This document shows, in pieces, positions 22,055-35,405 of a stretch of 64,000 nucleotides of DNA. Position numbers and translations under genes: made by a program. Where the stretch lies: the NCBI GenBank assembly GCA_022264855.1, contig JABYQU010000003.1:620001-684000 (forward strand), written 5' to 3'. Source of the DNA: Lenzites betulinus. Its lineage: Eukaryota > Basidiomycota > Agaricomycetes > Polyporales > Polyporaceae. Position 1 is the stretch's first letter. Each line of letters starts with the position of its first letter. Below the pieces are notes generated by a model, which was not told where the DNA came from, ran no database searches, and worked only from the letters and a program-made list of their open reading frames with translations.

Positions 22055-24920
22055 ATGGTTGAACCCCGGACTAGACCGGCCGTTACGGAAATCAAGTCTG
22101 TCCTCCGATTGAGGCTCTCGGTTCACAGATACAGCTCTGTAACCCATGACTGTTCGCCCCCAGGGACGCTTATAACTATTTATTCAACGCGAACTACTCG
22201 GTCACTAAGATAAAGGACAATGCGCTCGCCGGACGTCTCTTCCAAGGCGGTGCACAGAGCACCATGCCCGGAGACTCTGGCGCAGCGGGGGTGGCGGGCA
22301 GGAGCATGGCTTGGAAGGTGTCTGTCGCGTCCTTGATATGTACCGTGAACGCTATGTGCTAAAGATATACCCTTGAAGCTCTTTCTGGTACCTCACGAGC
22401 CGCTGCAAACTGTGGCGGATGTGGAGGCCGCACCACCGCTGAAGCCGGTGCAGGCGGCGCGCGACGCATACAAGACGCTGCTCATGGAGAAGATGCGCGC
22501 GCCTGATGGTGGTTATGAGGAAGGCTTCATTGTCCCTGGTCTTGGTACGTCGCCGCCTAGGACCGAGAAGACCTCTGGGAACCTCGATACGAATAACCCG
22601 CTGAGTCTGCACGACGAGGTCGGCCCGTCTTGTCACCATGTTGTAGCTCGAGTTGACCGCATCTCAGAACCCCTGGAGAGAATGGTTTACCGCGATGGAG
22701 CTGCGGAAAACGATTTTGCAAGACGTAGAGAGGACGTGAGTACTCTCGACTTATCAGTGCAGTGTGGCCCGTAACATTGTACTGCAGTTTCCCAGATATC
22801 GCCTACTTCCGAGATGCGGAAGTGCAAGTAGAGCTCACGAATATTCTCTTCCTTTACTCGACTATGAACCCCGACATAGGCTATCGCCAAGGCATGCACG
22901 AGCTGCTCGCGTGTCTGTATTACGCCGTGGACTACGACTCCATCCCTCCAGACGCCAGTGACGACATCGACCCTTCTCTGCAGGAATTCTGTGCGCATCA
23001 GTGGGTGGCGGCGGACTCGTGGCAACTCTTCTGCGCGGCGATGAAGGGTGCCGGGCGGTGGTACGAGTGGCAAGAACGGAAGACGCAGCCGGACCCGTCC
23101 CCGCTGCCCTCACATGTACAGCTGAACGTCGCGGGAGATGCCCGCGTCAAGCCGTACATCGCCCCGATCGTGGAGGCGTGCAACCGGGTTCAGTCGGTAT
23201 TCCTCAAGGGTGTGGATCCAGAGCTTTGGAAGTCCATGCAGAGTGCGGGGATAGAGCCCCAGATATACGGCATGTAGGTCGTGTCGGTGGAAACTTTCCC
23301 TGACTCGGAGCCCTTGCTGATAAGGATGACAGCCGGTGGCTTCGTTTGTTGTTCACGCGGGAGTTCAGCATGCAGGATGCGATGGTTCTCTGGGACGGTC
23401 TCTTCGCAGTGGATCCTTCGTTCGATCTCGCGTTGTGGATATGTGTCGCTATGCTTGTCCGCATACGCAATAAACGTATGATTTATGTCGCGTTCTTGGT
23501 CTTACGGTCGCTCACCCACCTGTTGGACAGTGATACCGGCGGACTACAGCAGCCAGCTGACTTACCTGTTGCGATACCCCGGAGACGCTGCAGCCGCGGG
23601 TGGTAGCCATGAGGACACGCCCGTCCACCATGCGATTCTCCTTCTTCGCCAGGCGTTGACGCTGCAAATGTCGCCCACGCCGACAATCGGCGTCTCAATC
23701 ATCCACGAGAACAAGAATCTCTTGGGTATACCCACCGAGGTCCCTCCACCGGTCTCGCCCCCTGTAAGGCGCCGCCCAAGGATGGGCGAGAGCCGCGGAT
23801 CGTTTACGGGAGAAGCCCCTGCTAGGTCGGAAGCCAGTGGCAGCAGAGGTGTGCATAATCGTCAACAATCTAGCCCTATGGGTCTGCCCGAGTCTCTTGC
23901 GCGTGGAATATTGGAAAGAGGGGAGAGTCTGGGGATCAACAAGACAGTCATGAACGCCGTGTCTGAGCTTAAGGTCTTTGGTTATCGGCCCCACGATGTA
24001 ACGTTGGCTAACACTATTATTAGCGAAATCTTCCCGACCTTGCGACTGCGTTGGGCCGGCTGCCGCTCACCCCCCAACCAGCCAACGCAAATTATCCGCT
24101 ATCGCCCGAGCGACCTGCGGGTGATAGGCCTCCCTGGGAGCCCCGGAGTCGCTTCGAGATGGAGCGGGACATCAAGCAACTGCAGGCCACCCAAAGGAAG
24201 CTCGGGGATACTGTCAGCTGGGTGGTCGACACGCTTCTGCTGGACGAGAGCGAGAGCGGGAACGATGCCGCGAAGAAGACTGTCGAGAAACGGAAGCGGG
24301 AGGCGCTGGAATGCCTCGCATATGTCCGCGACGTTCTCAAGGGCACTGTAAGGGAGGTTGAGGATGAGCGCTTGGTGAGCGAGGAGGAGTTGAGGCGAAG
24401 GAGGGAGAAGGTGCGGCAGGAGAAGGAGGCCGTCGAGGCGTTGAGCAGGAGGCAGTCCACCCCCCATCTACCCCTCCCTGCAGCAGCCATACCCATCGAA
24501 GCTAGGCCACAGGGGTCGGGGACGCGTCGCTCCCAGGACTACTTCACGTCCAATGCCTCCGGAGCGAGCCCCCCAGCGCGGCCGTCACTACCCCTCCCTC
24601 CAACGGCGTCCACTCTCCGCCATCCCCCGAAACTGTCTTCCGTCGCATCGGCACCCCCGGCAAGCGTCGATACGGGCCTCACGTCGCCTACGCTGCAGTC
24701 GCCGACACTCAGCGCGCCGTGGAACTACACGAAGTCGGCGTTCTCGGGCGGGATGCCCCCGATCGCGACGCTTCCGCGCATGCCGCCTCGCACGTCGACT
24801 GCGCTTCCGCGCGCTGCTCCGCTGCCTCCGTCGTTCAGGCCGCCGCCACCTACCGCTCCGACGCCTGTAGAGAATGTGCCGAAGCCGGCCCCGTATGACC
24901 CGCTAGGTGCGATATCGTAG
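22055..24920 (+). CDS. TBC-domain Rab GTPase-activating protein (TBC1D5-like)
   Basis: TBC proteins switch off Rab GTPases by supplying an Arg and a Gln finger; TBC1D5 acts on Rab7 with retromer at endosomes. A 41-nt first exon encodes MVEPRTRPAVTEIK. After an intron at 22096-22163 the frame continues DAYNYLFNANYSVTKIKDNA and GRLFQGGAQST. The TBC domain shows NPWREWFTAMELRKTILQ, DVERTFPD (Arg finger), ELTNILFLYSTMNPDIGYRQ followed by GM (Gln finger in YRQG), VLWDGLFAVDPSFDLALWIC, and SSQLTYLLRYP. The acidic insert DSIPPDASDDIDPS is typical of TBC1D5. After the domain come a Ser/Pro-rich stretch, a coiled coil (ERDIKQLQATQRKLGD and EEELRRRREKVRQEKEAVE) and a Pro-rich tail with many PPP runs ending KPAPYDPLGAIS. 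Both catalytic fingers are intact. The exact Rab target is inferred from the family. Confidence 0.85.
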
Positions 24921-25283
24921 GGATCTTGGTGTAATATATGTGTTATGATCTCCCAGGAATCAAACGTGGAGTCAGATCTTACACTTGAACTTCGCAAGTG
25001 CAACGCCAACAGGTCTCATATGCAAGGTGTGAACTACTAGACGATCGATTCGAAACGCCCCCTGCGGGCTCGATAGGGGGTGGCTCGGGCTATACAGGGA
25101 GTGTATAGAGAGCCTTGCCCCTCGGAGGCAGTTGAAGATGGAGGAAGAGAATAGCATGTGCGGGGAAAAGAAAGCATGAATCTCTCGTTCAGAGAGAGAG
25201 CTGATATGAATCAGGTCAACCTGGGGCGGGTTTAGCATCAGTTCGTAACATGGAGTGTAGTTCAAGCCTCGCATACATCCACT
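24921..25283. other. 3' intergenic between convergent genes
   Basis: About 360 bp between the TBC stop (+) and the stop of the inverted-duplicate gene (-). No open frame of note; a short purine tract (AGAGAGAG) occurs near 25190. Confidence 0.5.
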
Positions 25284-26284
25284 CTAGGCGTCGTTCTTCG
25301 ACTGATGGTCCTCCGACTGATGGTCCTCTGACTGATGGTCCTCCGACTCATTGTCCTCCGACCTTTTATCCTCCGACTTATCGTTCTCTGGCTCTTCGTC
25401 CTCCGACTCATCGTCCTCCCAATCTTCATCCTCCGACTCATCAACCTCGGGATGTATGACACCGCCTACACCAACTGCTGATTCAATGTCAAAGTCCGGG
25501 GCTTGGAGTGCTTCCTCCGGAGAAATTATCTGTAAAAAACGAAGGATGTCAAATTGACAGGTATGCAGCAAGACATCAACCGCAGACTTACAGTTTCCGG
25601 TGGGACATCGGGAAAGACAGCATGGTAGCATTGGAAGTGAGGTGGGGCGTCCCTAGGCTTGTCCTGCTCTCCCTTGAGGCAGAGCCTCGCCCAGCGCTTT
25701 TGACACCAGTGATCGACCAGATCTTCATACTTTTGCGGTACTGCATCATGGATGTCGTCAGCTATAAAATACTCGTGCAAATAGTTAAGAAGACACATAC
25801 ATTCGCTGTTGTACCAGAGATGGTCCCAGCAACTGACTTCCCAAGCCACCCCTTCGAGGAGACTCGGGTTGGCTTCCAACACATGCACCGGTAGCCAAGA
25901 GAAAAAGACAGCCCGTTTGCGCTCAGATTTGATGCGGAAGCTGCGCTTCCGCTCACGAACTTGCTCTTCGGTGAAAGCTATCCCGAAGGAGTGTATGAAG
26001 ATGTAGTCGTGGACGAGGTTGTACCTGTCAACGGCGGTGCTGATATAGTTGGAGAGGTATTTATGACGGTTGAAAAAGTGATTATCCAAGATCAAAATAG
26101 CGTTGTAAAACAAGTTGGGCGCGCCCCGGGTTTGCTTGCCGTGGAGTGCGAGCATCTTCTCTGGGAGCACCTGCCTGCCGATCTCTTCAAGCTGCGCGTG
26201 GGTGACTCTGAAGCCGCCGATGACAAGGCGGATTGGAAACTCTTCGTGACGATAACCACTGGGAATATCAAGTTCAGGTCCCAT
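25284..26284 (-). CDS. Hypothetical protein, inverted-duplicate copy 1 (intact)
   Basis: I do not recognise this family. The start MGPELDIPSGYRHEEFPIR leads into a hydrophilic protein with VIGGFRVTHAQLEEIGRQV, RHKYLSNYISTAVDRYN, HDYIFIHSFGIAF, a basic block (RERKRSFRIKSERKRAV), FFSWLPVHVLEANPSLLEG and WCQKRWARLCLKGEQDKP. A 62-nt intron (25530-25591, GTAAGT...TACAG) joins it to ISPEEALQAPDFDIESAVG and a very acidic tail of short SED repeats ending SKNDA. A 39-nt stretch (25762-25800) has intron-like ends (GTATGT...TATAG) but is a multiple of three without a stop, so it may be retained or spliced. No signal peptide or membrane span is seen. The second, damaged copy is at 34417-35405 in opposite orientation. 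A mixed basic and acidic make-up suggests nucleic-acid or histone contact, but that is speculation. Confidence 0.6.
25298..25440. repeat. Coding minisatellite (15-bp units)
   Basis: Short tandem units such as GGTCCTCCGACTGAT are repeated, perfectly or nearly so, in the last exon of copy 1. They translate on the - strand to SEDHQ repeats and related SED/DE units. The matching part of copy 2 (35270-35400) has a different unit number, so the tract has changed length since the duplication. Confidence 0.75.
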
Positions 26285-26754
26285 GCTGGGCGATTGCAGA
26301 AGGACGTAAAGCTGCGAAGCGGAGACGGAGAGGTGTTATGTGCCAGTAGGGAGTCGGAGGAGCGAACTGCCTGAGAAGGTAGGATCGGAAGTCACTGGTG
26401 CACGGTAGCACCCCAACCTCACTTAATGGGCTTACGACACTGGACTGAGCAGGCCCGACTTCGAATAGCAGACGTCCCGGGCGGACACTGTGCGCGAAGA
26501 TGAGTGACAGCGTAAGCAGTTGAGCGCCTGTTGAACGTTGAGCGCTAGCCGCGTTGTAGTTGTTTGTAGCAGAGCGTAGGCGCGCGTCCAAGCCGTAGTG
26601 CGGGGCGGCAGACGCCGGGAGGAATCACAGGACGCTGATTGGTTTCGGCCGCAGACGGGATTTCGGTGAGCGGGTGCCGACTTCGGTCGGCGCCTGCTCT
26701 CCTCTCTGTCCCCGTCTTCGCCCCCTCCTCATCGTCGTCCGCGACTCCCTCCCC

Positions 26755-29320
<2,566 letters not shown>

Positions 29321-29601
29321 ACGACGCGCCCCGGGAACGAGCGGGGCGGGGTTTCCCGTCCACCGCGGTCTCTGCCTGTCTCAATAGCACTAGTATGAGA
29401 CATTTTATACATGTTGTAAAGCTTTCCTTGCCTGGAATTATAATCGGCTTCAAAGGCATGCAATTGTGAGGGCTACCGCCACTCTGTAATTACGGGCCAT
29501 CAAGATGCTCGTCTAGTACTTGGAGTTTGGAAACGACAACATAGCGACACCAGCGAACGAGCAAACAAGCGTTACAACAACAGATGGAACCAGCAAAACA
29601 T

Positions 29602-32196
29602 TCACAGCGGCCCATCGAGGTCGGCCGCATTGAACTGCGCCTCGGGGAAGTACCGCGCGCGCACGCTCTTCCCGCCAAAGTACCGCCCGTCCAGCTCCCG
29701 CACGGTCTTCCACGCGCCGACCGGGCCTGCGAAGAGCACGAAGATGCGCACGGCCTCCTCGGCGTTCACCGGCGGTGGATACATGGCATGCACGACCACC
29801 CGCTCGACGGTGCCGTTCTTCGAGCACTCGTCGCCTGCACACACGAGCACAGCGTCAGCCTATCATGCACAGACAACGGGCCGCCCCACCACGACCACGA
29901 CCACGCACCGATGTCCTCCCGGAGCTCCTCGTCCTCGACGTCCTCGAGCCCGACCATGTTCGTGAGCACGACGACGCGGCTCGGCGCGCCGAACCGCTCG
30001 CGGTCCTCCCGCGCCTTCGCGTCCTCGTTCAGGTTCACGATCTTGCCCATCTTCGCCGCGCCCGGCGGCCCGGCGAGCGCGGACCCCGCGCCCATGCCCT
30101 TGGAGTTCGCCGCGCCGCCCTTGCCCTTGCCTTTGCCCTTCTTGCCGCCCTGCGCGACCTGCTCGACCGTGAGCGCGTGCACGATCCCGGAGCCGTCCAC
30201 ACCGAGCCCCTGGCCCTCCTTGTGGCCCCACTTCGCCATGAGGCGCGCGGCGAACCCGTGCGGGTCCGGCCTGGTGCGGTGAGAGCGGTCAGCATCCAGT
30301 ACACGCGGCATCGGAGCGCAGCGGCGATGAGGGCGTGCGGAGGCAGAGACTCACTTCTTCGCGGGCTCGGCAGCCTGCGTCTCTTCGGGAGGCGCGCTGG
30401 CGGGCGGTGGGGGTGTGCTGGCGGCGGCGAAGCCGCCCTTGGGCGCGAGCGCGCTGAGGCGCGCGGCGATAGCGGCTGCGGCCTGCTTGCTGTTCCGCAC
30501 CTTCTCGTCTGTGAGGAATGGCGCTGGAGCAGTCGCAGGCGGCGGAGGCACGCCTGGGGGAGGCACGGATGGCGTGAACGCCGGGGGAGAGTCGACGAAC
30601 GGGACCGGGCTGGGCGCACAGGGCGCGCCGCCCTGCTGGGATAGTGCGAGGCGACGAAGATACGCTTCTTCGCCGGTCTGAGTAGGGGGAACGGGGGCGG
30701 TAAATGGCGCTGGCGCTGGGGGAGGAGAGACGGACGCCGTGTAGGCCGAGGGAGCACGGTCGAGTCCGGGGATGTCATCGCCTCCCTCGGACGGCATGTA
30801 TGAGGATGATGGGGGGATGCTCGAGAATGAAGACGACGTGATCTGTCCGGCGGAGACGGATGAGCTGGGAGGAACAAACGACGAGTTCGATGGCGCAGTC
30901 TCGAAGCTGGGAGTGAACGACGATGAGGTGGGAGGCCCCGTTGCGTGTGAAAACCCTGAGCTGGAGGTAGGAATAGACGAGGTGGACGGCACGCTGGTGA
31001 AGCTCTGTGCGGTCGCCTCTGCTGGCTGGAAGCTCTGAGACAAGGCAAGACGCCTCTGGTAGGCCTCGTCTCCCGACATAGTCACCGCAACGGGTGCTCG
31101 CGGAGGCAAGTTGGACGACGCAGAGCTGCCGAGACCGCGCGGGCGGTCGTAGTCATCTTCAGGCTCTTCGCGAGCTTCAAATCGACCTGTGCATGCGGGT
31201 GAGAATCGAATCAAAGCCTGGGCGACATGGATAATCACCCGTTTTGCGGGGACGTTCATCCTCAGAAGCACTGTGGTAGCTATCAGAGCCGCTGCTACTG
31301 CGCCGGTAACGCTTGCGGTCCTCGCCGCGTCGTTGCTCTTCGATCAGGCGTTCCCTGCGCTCCGCGCGCTCCTTACGCTGCCACATCTTGAACTCGTTGT
31401 AGTCGTTCGGGCGCATCGGGTCATACGTCTCGTTCGGGTCCCAGACTACTAATGCCTGCTGGTTTTTCTGTAGAAGAATCGTTTTGTAGAGACGTCGTGA
31501 AAATAACAAGCAGTCAGCATACCTTCTTGCCCTTCTTTTTGCCTCCTTCGCGTTTCCCGCCCCTCCTGTTTTTGAAGCCGTTCACATCCTCGTCTAATAC
31601 CATCGACGGCGGCTTGACTTTGCGGCCCCATCCCTGGCCGTGCGATGCAGCTTCTTCCGGCTTGTTGGTAGGCGCTTCAACGAGCGAGGGCGGCGCAAAG
31701 ACGACCGCAGTGCTGGAGAACGCCGCAGCCATAGCGGGGGACACCGCCGCCGCGTTCGCGACGGTGACGGATGCCCCAACCGGCAGACGCGGGGCGACCG
31801 CCTTCGCCTTGGCTGCTTGCCTGCGCGTAGGCGCAAATGCCAGTGCGGCGGACCATCCTGGGGCGCGGATACCAGGTGGGCCGTCGTGGGTGGGGAGGCA
31901 TGGACGGATGATCTCGTGAATAACAAGCTCTGCAACGGCTATGCTATAGCAAAAAGAGTACCGGCTGTGGCCTTCGCTGACGCGCTGGGATCGACTGGTG
32001 CGCCCGCTGCGCTGCTCGCGGGCGCGGGTGCATTCTGGGCGGAGGTGGACGGGGCGGCGGGTGTGGCGGCGAAGGCGACGGCGGGTTTGTCCGCCGCGGG
32101 TGTTGTTGCGGGTGCTGCTGGACCGGTGGAGGTCGCGAAGGCTTTGGAGGATGAGAATTGGATGCCGCCGTAGAGGCCGCCTGCTCTGCTCGACAT
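29602..32196 (-). CDS. Splicing factor 45 (SPF45/RBM17)
   Basis: SPF45 is a nuclear alternative-splicing factor that contacts SF1, U2AF65 and SF3b1 through a UHM domain and helps select 3' splice sites. The start [20 protein letters not shown] (32196) is the usual SPF45 opening. An Ala/Pro-rich stretch follows, then [16 protein letters not shown], the conserved [20 protein letters not shown], a charged ER-rich helix, and repeated [24 protein letters not shown] blocks with Ser/Pro linkers. The G-patch reads [16 protein letters not shown]. The C-terminal UHM is [67 protein letters not shown] and [10 protein letters not shown], with RYFGG in the RXF position that binds ULM peptides. Several introns split it. 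It is convergent with SDHA (281 bp between stops) and lies downstream of the JmjC gene. Confidence 0.92.
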
Positions 32197-32421
32197 CTTG
32201 GACGTCGGGGAGGCAGTGATGGTTATGGTCAAGTTATGGTGAACAAGCTAAGCGCTCCATAAGTACTGTGGGAGGCGCGTCTACTTCGAGTTCGTGAAGT
32301 TGGCGCTCGTCTTGAATTTACATAGAATCGCGCTGCTAAGGCCGTTGTGCAGAGCCATCTCTTGTATACAGTCCTTAGAATGATACATGTAGGTAGTCAG
32401 ATGCACGTCCGCTACAAAATG

Positions 32422-33989
32422 CTAAAACCACATCGACACTGAGAAACTCGTCTCCTCACTCCGCATCGCGTGCCACCACCCAGGAGGAAAGAAGAGCAGG
32501 TCCCCAGGCTCCAGAGTCACACTCATCGCCTGCGGGACGACATGCTCCCAAAACGCGGGGAACTCAGAGCGGCTTCTCGAAATCTCCTCGTTTGCGGAGG
32601 AGGGGATGAGGACATCCACACGCGTGGTGTTGCTCATCGACGGGCTCTCGTGGTTGGTCGCTGGATTGCGAGGTTGGTCTTCATTACCGCTATGGGAGGT
32701 GCGTGGGACTTGAGATGGTGGCGGGTACGGGTACATGTAGGGCGACGCTTCCGGGGGAGCTAGCCAGATTGTTTTACGCCCGACCACTTGCGCTGAGAAT
32801 GGGGTCAGTGTGCGATTTGTGGCGCATTCGCATGCAAGAATAGACATACCATACAAATTGAAGAATGGATCCTGGGCGACAGTCAGCAGGTTTGTATCAA
32901 AGGAGTGGCGAGATCACTTACAGTATGCGCAGGCGACACGGTCCCAGCCGGGCCCAACCACGCGTTCAGAACGAGCTGCTCCTCGTTATTCGGCGGAGTA
33001 TACTGCGGATAGTTGTCCGGTGGGTTCATAGCAGCATATACGAAGTCTGGGATATAAATGTCCCTCTGGAGCGCTGGTAACTGCTTGAACAGACTGTGCT
33101 GGGCAAGGTACAGTGTCTGGCGAGGATCGTTGGACGTCATAGGCTGGAGGCTATCGAGAAAGACGTCCCAAGGCATCATCGTCTGTGACCAGTCGTCATT
33201 TCGATAGTCGCTGCCGACTTCTACGGGCACAACTCGCCCCGGCCCCGCCACTGAACGAAGGTATTCAAGTGAGTCCCACGGGTGTTCGTTAAGTGCCGGC
33301 CAGTCAGCCAAGTATCCGCGTAGAATGAAGGGCTCGCGGGACAGACATGACGCGAACGAGGCAAGAGACGGTGGCTGGTCACGAACAGAGACGGTCTTGC
33401 TTGCGGTATGGAGGCTCGGGTGCGTAACTCCTGGTCCCCGTAGCAGTGAAGCTGCGGGTGGTGATGCACACTCAGCCGCACTGGCAGTGAAGTGCAGGCA
33501 CTCGTGTTGGATGGCTTGGATGAGGTCCAGGACGAGATCCAGCCTGCCATGTCCCGCGGCACCCGCTATCACGATTGCGTGATCCAGATGGGCAACGGCT
33601 ACGAGGGCATGAGAACTGTTTCCAGAACGCCACAAGTCCAGGACATCCGCGTAGGCGAGTAGAATGCAGGTATCGGTGTAGATGCATCGCCAGTTCCACG
33701 AGGCCTCCGGCGGGCTTGACGCCATGGCGGAATGGGCATGGTCCGCGAGTCCGTCTAGGTGTATACGGGCACTGCTCGTCGAGATTGGCGGAGGGTCACC
33801 CGCAAGATCCCGCGCAGCCTGGAGAAGAGCGGTTGCATTGGAAGGAACTTCTAGCGCGAACGGGCGGTTAGGCAGGGCGTGCGTCTGATATTAATGCTCA
33901 GGCTAAGAACCTTCCGTGTTGACGTTTGAGACAGAGTTGGTCAGCTTTTCTGCGAATGACAAAAACGCCTCACGGACTCCTGTAGGCAT
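32422..33989 (-). CDS. JmjC-domain Fe(II)/2-oxoglutarate oxygenase (KDM8/JMJD5-like)
   Basis: JmjC enzymes of this group hydroxylate or demethylate protein side chains using Fe(II), oxygen and 2-oxoglutarate. The start is probably MPTGVREAFLSFAEKLTNS, a 57-nt exon at 33933-33989. A 48-nt intron links it to THALPNRPFALEVPSNATAL. A helical N-terminal domain follows (ALVAVAHLDHAIVIAGAAGH), then the JmjC core. It has PFILRGYLADWPALNEHPWD, VPVEVGSDYRNDDWSQTMMP, LAQHSLFKQLPALQRDI, LNAWLGPAGTVSPAHTDPF (HTD iron ligands), VVGRKTIWLAPPEASPYMYP, and the distal His in LLFFPPGWWHAMRSEETS. All three iron ligands are therefore present. An insert rich in Asn, Ser and Pro separates the ligands. An internal ATG at 33725 is a fallback start. 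The 5' end lies only about 100 bp from the right inverted-repeat arm. Confidence 0.8.
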
Positions 33990-34088
33990 CCTAGGACGTT
34001 GGAACTGCCGCGCTCTGGTATTGCACAGGACTAACACGGGGTGGACGCGTTACGAATTCGAGGTCCCTCGTCGCTCGAGAATCCACGA

Positions 34089-35405
34089 CTTGGACGCGCG
34101 CCTGCGCTCTGCTACAAACAACTACAACGTCTTGCAGAGGGCGGCTAGTACGCTGTCAGTGTTCACAACGTTCACCCCTCTTCGCTACTAGACCTTACCA
34201 CACGATCTCCGGCCGCTGCGTACCCCGTGGGTACTGCTATATCGAATAGTGTCCCGCAGACCCTCTGCGAACCTGCTCAGTCCAGCGTCGTAAGCCCGTT
34301 GTGAGGTTGGGGTGGTACCGTGCGGTGACTTCCATTCTCAGGCAGTTCGCTCCTCCGACTCATAGCACCTCTCCGTCTCCGCTTCACAGCTTTACGTCCT
34401 TTTGCGATCGCCTAGCATGGGACTTGATGTTGGTATTCCTGGTCTTCGTCACGAAGAGTTTCCAATCCGCCTTGTCATCGGCGGCTTCAGAGTCACCCAC
34501 GCGCAGCTTGAAGAGATCGGCAGGCAGGTGCTCCCAGAGAAGATGCTCGCACTCCACGGCAAGCACGTCCGGGACACGCGCGACTTGTTTTACAACGCTA
34601 TTTTAATCTTGAATGAACTCTTATTCGAGCGTCATAAATACCTCTCCAACTATATCAGCACCGCCGTTGACAGGTACAACCTCATCCACGACTACATCTT
34701 CATACACTCCTTCGGGATAGCCTTTACCGAAGAGGAAGTTCGTGCGCGGAAGCGCAGTTTCCGCATCAAATCTGAGCGCAAACGGGCTGTCTTTTTCTCT
34801 TGGCTACCGGTGCATGTACATGTTGGAAGCCGACCCGAGTCTCCTCGAAGGGGTGGCTTGGGAAGTCAGTTGCTGGGACCATGTCTGTTACAACAGCGAA
34901 CGTATGTGTCTTCTAAACTGTTTCCATGAGTATCTTTTATGGTTGACGACATCCATGATGCAGTACCGCAAAAGTATGAAGATCTGGTCGATCGCTGGTG
35001 TCAAAAGCGCTGGGCGAGGCTCTGCCTCAAGGGAGAGCAGGACAAGCCTAGGGACAACCCACGTCACTTCCAACGCTTCCATGCTGTATTTCACGATGTA
35101 CCACCGGAAACTGTAAGTCTGTGGTTGATGTTTTGCTGCATAACTGTCAATTTGACATCCCTCGTTCCTTACAGATAATCTCTCCTGAGGAAGCACTCCA
35201 AACCCCGGACTTTGACATTGACTCAGCAGTTGGTGTAGGCGGTGTCATACATCCCGAGGTTGATGATTCGGAGGATGAAGATTGGGAGGATGATAATTGG
35301 GAGGACGAAGAGCCGGAGGACGAAGAGTCGGAGGATAAAAGGTCGGAGGACAATAAGTCAGAGGACAATGAGTCGAAGAACGATGTGCCGAAGAACGACG
35401 CTTAG
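34089..35405 (+). repeat. Right arm of the 1.3-kb inverted duplication
   Basis: This is the inverted partner of 25284-26592. Shared upstream patches include TGCTACAAACAACTACAACG and CCTGCTCAGTCCAGCGTCGT. They are separated by a segment found only in this arm (about 34140-34270), so one arm has gained or lost about 100 bp. Similarity stops at or just after the stop codon of the copied gene. Confidence 0.8.
34417..35405 (+). pseudogene. Hypothetical protein, inverted-duplicate copy 2 (frameshifted)
   Basis: This copy keeps a start (MGLDVGIPGLRHEEF) and reads along with copy 1 to VFFSWLPVHV. There a 4-nt insertion (TACA, about 34816) shifts the frame, which then stops at 34927-34929. The matching frame continues in another phase (MLEADPSLLEGVAWEVSCWD) and meets the first frame again after a 2-nt insertion near 34935. 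The acceptor TATAG seen in copy 1 reads TATGG here, so the possible 39-nt intron cannot be removed in the same way. The second intron (GTAAGT...TACAG) and the acidic last exon (ISPEEALQTPDFDIDSAVG ... KNDA) look sound. The simplest reading is a young pseudogene; a shortened product or a sequencing indel are the other options. Confidence 0.65.

Larger units (their letters stand above)
25284..26592 (-). repeat. Left arm of a 1.3-kb inverted duplication
   Basis: Read on the - strand, this arm matches 34089-35405 read on the + strand. The match covers the gene, its intron and patches of up to 300 bp upstream, starting at CTTGGACGCGCGCCT. Over about 120 aligned residues near the N-terminus I count about 14 differences. 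The two arms enclose about 7.5 kb with SDHA, SPF45 and the JmjC gene. Confidence 0.85.

Noticed and set aside
29775..31048. Long + and - frames (289 and 337 codons) across SPF45
   Set aside because: They are Arg/Pro-rich shadows of the SPF45 coding strand, which has clear G-patch and UHM motifs.
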